A DNA stretch of 10,861 nucleotides, taken from positions 1-10,861 of the forward strand of contig JAADCW010000042.1 of the NCBI GenBank assembly GCA_013154225.1, given 5' to 3'. Within the stretch, counting starts at the first letter, position 1. The number at the start of each line of letters is the position of its first letter. Positions 6,571 through 10,861 of the stretch are shown piece by piece. The position numbers and the translations under genes are program-made. The stretch is from Chloroflexota bacterium. Its GTDB lineage: Bacteria; Chloroflexota; Anaerolineae; Anaerolineales; DRMV01. The notes beneath the pieces were generated by a model. That model was not told the DNA's origin. It ran no database searches and worked only from the letters and a program-made list of their open reading frames with translations.

Positions 6571-6902
6571 AATGACACCTCCGTGCGTCCATAAACAAAT
6601 TCAAAGCGCGAGCGCATCCCTCGGGGCTAAGGCCAACCACCCAACCGAGGGCACGCACGCGCGCTTATTGCATCGCGTTCACCCCCCATTGTACTACCAT
6701 CAGGCCACAAAACGCCACTGTTTATTGTCATGTTGCGGCCGGGGGTGAAGCGAAAGGGGCAATTCACCTCGGTTGCGGAAGGCAAAAGGGAAGGCGCGTG
6801 GAGCCAGCACACCGCTTGCTCCAGCCCTCATATTCCCCGATTTGGTGTTCGCCCAGAGGGGCAAGAGGGCTTTTCGCGCTTCTCCGCAATACAAATGTGA
6901 TT
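6571..6902. promoter_or_regulatory. 332-bp intergenic region with leader hairpin upstream of the transporter
   Basis: No gene is supported here. On the - strand a TACAAT (6693-6688) with weak -35 could start the transporter transcript, giving a leader of about 110 bases. In that leader CCCTCGG (6645-6651 read on - strand) pairs with CCGAGGG (6618-6624), and the enclosed GGC-CTTA-GCC (6634-6625 area) can form an inner helix. Farther up, GGTGAA at 6744-6749 and TTCACC at 6763-6768 form an inverted repeat. At 6651-6664 the sequence is strictly alternating purine-pyrimidine. I see no clear T-tailed terminator for the sensor gene ending at 6903 and no match to a riboswitch consensus I know. Confidence 0.35.
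6618..6651 (-). repeat. Inverted repeat in the transporter leader
   Basis: CCCTCGG at 6618-6624 and CCGAGGG at 6645-6651 form a seven-base-pair stem around a 20-base loop that can itself fold by GGC/GCC pairing. It lies 48-81 bases upstream of the GTG start of the transporter, separate from the Shine-Dalgarno site, so it would not block it directly. Confidence 0.45.
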
Positions 6903-9900
6903 TCAGGTGGTCATCAAGTGCAGGAAAGCCTCAACCACCTTGGGGTCAAACAACACACCGCTGTTTTCCCGCAAATAGGCCAATGCCTTTTCGCGCGGCC
7001 AGGGCTTTCGATAGGAACGCTCACTGGTTAGCGCATCGTACACATCTACCACTGCGAAAATCCGCGCCGGCCACGGAATGGCCACGCCTTTCAGGCCGTA
7101 AGGATAACCCGAGCCATTCCAACGCTCGTGGTGAAAAAGGGGAATAGCCAGCGCGGGCTGAAGATACTCAATATCCTGTAGCATCTCATAAGCCATCATA
7201 GGATGCTGACGCATGATAGCCCATTCCTCTTCGGTCAGAGGGCCGGGTTTGTGCAAAATCTCGTCGGGCACGCCCAATTTGCCAATATCGTGCAGGAGCG
7301 CGCCGCGGCGAATATGGGGCAATTCCTTTTCCGACACGCCCAACGCCCTGGCCAAGGCAACGGTGAGTTCGGCCACCCGCTGGGTGTGCCCTTCGGTTTC
7401 CCTGTCGCGGAGTTCCAGCGCCCGCGCCCAGCCTTCAATGGTGGCTTCGTACGCGACGCTGAGTTCGTACGTGTACTGCTGGAGTTGGGTAAACATCTGG
7501 GCATTATCCAGCGCGATGGCCGCGTACTGCGCCAGGGCTTCCAAAAACTCCAGCCCGCTGGCATCCAGGGAAAACTGGGACCGATGGAACAGTTCCATCA
7601 CCCCTTTGAGCCGCCCCTGCGCCACCAGCGGCACCCCAACATAGGCCTGAAACCCCTCCCGCCGCACAAAACTTTCGCACGGCAGCGGTAGGGTTATATT
7701 CCGCAAATCCGATACGACCAGCGGCCGCTGGCGTTTGGCCACCTCGCCGGCCAGCGGCTCCCCCACCAACACCCGCCGATGCCGATGCGCTTTGTCGCGG
7801 AACCCCACCCCCGCGATGAACGACAAGTTGGGTGAGTGCTGATCCAACAGGAAAACCGCCGCGGCATCTACCTGGAATTGGGCCCGCACCTGCTCCACCA
7901 AGATGTTGAGGGTGAGGTGGGCGTCCAAACTGCTGGTCAGGGCCTGGGCAATGACCTGCAGGGTTTGTAATTGCCGCAGGCGCTGTTGCGTTTCCTCATA
8001 CAGACGAATGCGGTGCAGGGTGATGCCGCCAATCTCGGTCAGCGATTCTAAAAGAAAACGCTGGGGCTCGGTGAGGCGATGTTCGGCAGGGGCGATTACA
8101 AACATCACGCCAATGACTTCGTCGGCATTCCGCAGAGGGAAACAGCCCCCGCCCCAACCTTTTGGCAGATGGCCTCGGGCTTCGGGCAAAAGGTTGGGGT
8201 CGGTTGAAAAATCATCGGAAAAATACGGCGTACCCTTGGCAAACACGGTACCACCCACACCCTTGCCCGGATGCAAAGCAATGTTTTCGCCCCACAAAGC
8301 GCTCTCAACACTACCGCCTTGGGCGCCAGCCAAACGCAGTTCCTGAGATTCAGGATAATAAAGGAAGATCGCCGTATGCGCACCAGCGACTACCCGCCTC
8401 ACACCATCCATCAGCGCGTCCAATACATCGCGCACGCCCGCGGTTTGCTGTAAGGCCAGGGTGAAATCGTGCACCACCTCCAGTTCATGCAGCCGCTGTT
8501 GCAAGTTTTCAATCAGCCGCGCATCCTGGATGGCCAGGGAAGCCATGGTGGCAAAATGCTCCAGCAAACGCAGGTCTTGCACGGCAAAAGGTGCAATCTG
8601 CTCCCGGCCTTCCAGCAAGAGCGCGCCCAAAACCTCTTCGCGCACCACCAAAGGCACCACAATGGCTTTGGCGGTTTTGTCTTCTTCCGCGATCCGCGAG
8701 GGAAAACCCAGCCGCGTAAGGGGTTGCTCCACCACAAAGGGCGCGCGCTGGCGGGAAGTCAGCAGGCCCTGGGCGTCCCATGTAGTGCAAAACGTGCGAA
8801 TTTCCGTGCTCTCACGCCCTTTGACCGCGCGGATGCAGAAATTGCCTTCGTTGTCGCCCAGCAAGATGCTCACCCGCTCAGCCGCGGGCACCACGCTCTG
8901 CGCGGCTTCCAGAATTTGAACAAGCAAGGGCTCCAACCCGGTTTCGGGCACTTTGCCCAAAGCGCGCGCAATGCGCAGTTCGGCTTCCAAAGCCTGCTCG
9001 TGGCGCTTGTGCTGGGTAATATCCACGGCAGAGCCCACCACTGCTGGCCGGCCTTCCCATTGGATGTCCGCGGTGCCGACCAACACCCACCGCTCCTGGC
9101 CGTCTTTGCTTACAATCTTGATTTCGTAGCGGGGCGGCAGGGGCTCGCCACGCAAACGGGCCTGGGCGCGTTCGCGGACGATTTCCCAATGGTCAGGATG
9201 CACCACATCCCACACCTGCATGGAACGCAACTCTTCTTGCGTGTAGCCCGTCAACCATTGGGCGCCCGGGTTGGCATAAACAAGATACCCATCATGCAAG
9301 GAAGCAACACAAATGGCCGCCACCGTGCTCTCGGCCAGGGCTCGGAAGCGGGCTTCGCTCTCTTTCAACGCCTGCAGGGCATGCTCGCGCTCGGTGACGT
9401 CGCGAGCAAAAAACCGCACGATCGGGCGCTCCACCCCTTCGGTGCGCAGGGTGCTGCGGTACTCCCAAAGGCGGGCTTCACCATCAGGACGACGGATCAA
9501 AGCCTTGCCCTCCACGTGGCCTTCCCGACGCAGGCGGGCTAAATATTCGGGAAGTTGCGGGCGCACCGAGGGTTCCAGCGTATCTACGAGCAAAAAATCT
9601 TCCTGGGGCGGGGATTCCAGCCCCAACAAACGCAAGGTAGCCGGGTTGTAGGCCAAAATCCGCCCTTCCAGGTCGTGCAGGCCGACGACGTCTTCCATAT
9701 TGTTGAAAAGGTCCCGATAGCGGGCTTCGCTTTCGCGCAGGGCGACTTCAGTTTGCAAATGGGAAAGGACCGCTGAAAGGTTGGTGATCAAAATTTGGGC
9801 TAAATCGCGCTCGCTTTCGGTAAATTCGTGAGGGGCATCGTAATATACCAACAACGCGCCCAAAAGTTGGTTTCGCCCCAGCAAAGGCACAACAGCCAAT

Positions 9901-10655
9901 GCCCGCACGCCATCGGGTGCGTGCCGCTTCCAGGGATGAGATTCCGGCAAAGCCTGCAAATCTGCATACCACAGGGGCAAGGCGTCGGTATCGTCTGGCC
10001 GCCAGGGCAGGCTATTGGCAATGGCATCGTAAAGGTTTTGCGGGATGTTTTGGGCCGCGGCCACATGCGGGTGCCCATCGGCATCAAAGCAAACCAACGC
10101 GGCCCGAGAGGCTTCTAACACCTCAAGGGCCCCCTCCACCGCAGGGGGATACACCGCCTCAATGGTGGCCGCTCGGTTCAGCCGTTCCACAACCCGATGA
10201 AGCGCCCGCAACTGCCGCTGGCTATGCAAAGCCAGTGCCCCCTGCCGCTGTTCATCGGTAATATCTACGTTGACGCTGATGCGCCCCTGAAACTGGCCCT
10301 GCTCGTTGCACAACGCGCTGCACGCATGGGCCAACCAGCGCACTTCCCCACTATCTAAACGAACCCGAAACGTGGTTTGGTGTACTTCCGGCTCGGGGGT
10401 GCATTGCGGCGCGCCTTCCTCAGCCGCGCGCATATCTTGCAAAAACGCCTGAGGAGAACGGCCGCGAAGCAATGGCTGGCATGCTGGCGAGATAAACACT
10501 GGGTGGTCATTAGCATCAAACCACACAATGCACGCGGGAATTGCACGCAATAAAGCGCGGCAAGTATCCCCCTCTGATGCACACCATGCCATAATCTGCT
10601 GCAAAAAGTCTGTGGCTTCTGTCATGCTGTTTATGTCATCGCATCCAAAGGCCAA
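6903..10655 (-). CDS. Soluble multi-sensor HD-GYP phosphodiesterase (PAS-GAF-PAS-PAS-GAF-GAF-GAF-HD-GYP)
   Basis: A 1250-residue cytoplasmic signalling protein with no membrane helix. Approximate domains: PAS 33-135, GAF 155-300, PAS 305-425, PAS 430-550, GAF 565-712, GAF 725-883, GAF 895-1052, HD-GYP 1064-1250. Repeated linker helices (AL-x-ESEAR-(Y/F)-R at 306 and 429; RL-x(4)-QQRL near 713 and 884) point to domain duplication and coiled-coil signal transfer. HD-GYP hydrolyses cyclic di-GMP. Every metal ligand expected for a trinuclear-type site is present: E1086, H1090, H1122-D1123, H1151, H1175-H1176, D1204; the signature reads HHERWNGSGYP (1175-1185), with Asn at the usual Asp. No GGDEF or EAL domain is attached, so it should only degrade the messenger. 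The start is TTG at 10655 or ATG at 10625 (1240 residues); the strong AGGAGG at 10674-10679 is 18 bases from the TTG, too far for an ideal start. Input ligands are unknown. Confidence 0.9.
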   Translation of the reverse strand: MAFGCDDINSMTEATDFLQQIMAWCASEGDTCRALLRAIPACIVWFDANDHPVFISPACQPLLRGRSPQAFLQDMRAAEEGAPQCTPEPEVHQTTFRVRLDSGEVRWLAHACSALCNEQGQFQGRISVNVDITDEQRQGALALHSQRQLRALHRVVERLNRAATIEAVYPPAVEGALEVLEASRAALVCFDADGHPHVAAAQNIPQNLYDAIANSLPWRPDDTDALPLWYADLQALPESHPWKRHAPDGVRALAVVPLLGRNQLLGALLVYYDAPHEFTESERDLAQILITNLSAVLSHLQTEVALRESEARYRDLFNNMEDVVGLHDLEGRILAYNPATLRLLGLESPPQEDFLLVDTLEPSVRPQLPEYLARLRREGHVEGKALIRRPDGEARLWEYRSTLRTEGVERPIVRFFARDVTEREHALQALKESEARFRALAESTVAAICVASLHDGYLVYANPGAQWLTGYTQEELRSMQVWDVVHPDHWEIVRERAQARLRGEPLPPRYEIKIVSKDGQERWVLVGTADIQWEGRPAVVGSAVDITQHKRHEQALEAELRIARALGKVPETGLEPLLVQILEAAQSVVPAAERVSILLGDNEGNFCIRAVKGRESTEIRTFCTTWDAQGLLTSRQRAPFVVEQPLTRLGFPSRIAEEDKTAKAIVVPLVVREEVLGALLLEGREQIAPFAVQDLRLLEHFATMASLAIQDARLIENLQQRLHELEVVHDFTLALQQTAGVRDVLDALMDGVRRVVAGAHTAIFLYYPESQELRLAGAQGGSVESALWGENIALHPGKGVGGTVFAKGTPYFSDDFSTDPNLLPEARGHLPKGWGGGCFPLRNADEVIGVMFVIAPAEHRLTEPQRFLLESLTEIGGITLHRIRLYEETQQRLRQLQTLQVIAQALTSSLDAHLTLNILVEQVRAQFQVDAAAVFLLDQHSPNLSFIAGVGFRDKAHRHRRVLVGEPLAGEVAKRQRPLVVSDLRNITLPLPCESFVRREGFQAYVGVPLVAQGRLKGVMELFHRSQFSLDASGLEFLEALAQYAAIALDNAQMFTQLQQYTYELSVAYEATIEGWARALELRDRETEGHTQRVAELTVALARALGVSEKELPHIRRGALLHDIGKLGVPDEILHKPGPLTEEEWAIMRQHPMMAYEMLQDIEYLQPALAIPLFHHERWNGSGYPYGLKGVAIPWPARIFAVVDVYDALTSERSYRKPWPREKALAYLRENSGVLFDPKVVEAFLHLMTT

Positions 10656-10680
10656 TCCACGACAAGAGCCACACCTCCTG
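10631..10680 (-). promoter_or_regulatory. Strong Shine-Dalgarno site with possible 9-codon leader ORF
   Basis: AGGAGGTG at 10672-10679 is the best ribosome site of the region, but the nearest in-frame start of the sensor gene (TTG at 10655) is 18 bases away and the first ATG (10625) lies about 48 bases away. An out-of-frame TTG at 10665 is ideally spaced (8 bases) and opens a mini-ORF MSWIGLWMR that stops at 10636, shortly before the ATG. It may be a leader peptide coupled to the main gene, or the site may simply serve the TTG with poor spacing. Confidence 0.3.
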
Positions 10681-10747
10681 TCTCTGAATTGGAATGCTCA
10701 TTTATATCCCAGAAATCAAAGGGGGATTAAAAACTTGGGACTTGTTA

Positions 10748-10784
10748 ATTATAGCATTTTATGGCTCAAAGTCCTGGAACTTTG
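10748..10784 (-). promoter_or_regulatory. Extended -10 promoter of the sensor gene with palindrome in the -35 region
   Basis: On the - strand TGCTATAAT (10756 to 10748) is a perfect extended -10 element, predicting a start near 10741 and a leader of about 86 bases. No good -35 is visible at 16-18 bp; instead the palindrome CAAAGT-N6-ACTTTG occupies 10767-10784, exactly where the -35 and its upstream edge would be. That arrangement suits a repressor, or an activator that replaces the weak -35. The 10785-10861 remainder is AT-rich and shows no gene. Confidence 0.6.
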
Positions 10785-10861
10785 CTTAAAATTTCCATTC
10801 TTTCATTCGCCCATCAGTCAAAACCCTATCAACGCAAGAATTTCATCAATGCACAACACTT

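Noticed and set aside
6571..6690. Possible cyclic di-AMP riboswitch in the transporter leader
   Set aside because: The conserved motifs I know for that class are not present; only a simple hairpin is seen.
6851..6874. GCCC...GGGC followed by TTTT as a terminator near the end of the sensor gene
   Set aside because: The stem is only four pairs and the T run is on the + strand, where no gene needs it.
8007..8484. Third GAF domain as a bilin-binding (cyanobacteriochrome-like) sensor
   Set aside because: The Cys-His chromophore motif expected in such GAF domains is absent; the only cysteine is in a C-F-P-L-R strand context.
8469..9542. A 357-codon open frame antisense to the PAS/GAF sensor
   Set aside because: The sense strand encodes unbroken PAS and GAF domains; the antisense product has shadow composition.
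9347..9731. Repeated GCGGGCTTCGCT sequence as a mobile or regulatory repeat
   Set aside because: It encodes the duplicated linker helix before two PAS domains and is explained by domain duplication.

Overview
The window is GC-rich bacterial chromosome carrying six genes in four apparent transcription units. The lineage cannot be fixed from sequence alone. A permease with tandem C-terminal universal-stress domains, a DUF505-type protein and a large soluble PAS/GAF/HD-GYP sensor together would fit a Chloroflexota (Anaerolineae-like), possibly thermophilic, bacterium; this is inference. There are no rRNA or tRNA genes, insertion sequences, integrases or CRISPR repeats, so it reads as ordinary chromosome rather than a mobile island.

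Left part (1-1085, + strand): a MarR-type repressor gene with its own TATAAT promoter and a palindromic operator candidate on it, followed 35 bp later by a small four-helix membrane protein resembling the CopD family. The pair ends at a strong hairpin terminator that works in both directions and also closes the converging operon on the other strand.

Middle (1109-4164, - strand): a two-gene operon, a 240-residue protein of unknown function followed by a 672-residue DUF505-like protein. Both starts have excellent Shine-Dalgarno sites and the genes are 25 bp apart. The roughly 290 bp upstream is unusually rich in short repeats: two GTCACGTCA copies 21 bp apart, a bulged hairpin, an 11-bp direct repeat and a stem just after the neighbouring gene.

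Right-middle (4165-6902, - strand): an 801-residue protein with a 12-helix membrane domain of the KUP/KimA branch of the APC superfamily, fused to two universal-stress-protein (USP) domains. The residues remembered as the potassium site of KimA are all matched, so potassium uptake is more likely than amino-acid transport. A 332-bp gap with inverted repeats separates it from the last gene.

Right (6903-10861, - strand): a 1250-residue soluble signalling protein, PAS-GAF-PAS-PAS-GAF-GAF-GAF-HD-GYP, with a complete set of HD-GYP metal ligands, predicted to degrade cyclic di-GMP. Its upstream region has an extended -10 promoter and an 18-bp palindrome in the -35 region; its strong Shine-Dalgarno site is oddly placed relative to the main start.

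The shared themes are sensing, stress and ion or envelope homeostasis. Nothing proves that the four units act together. The least explained part is the DUF505 operon with its repeat-rich control region.
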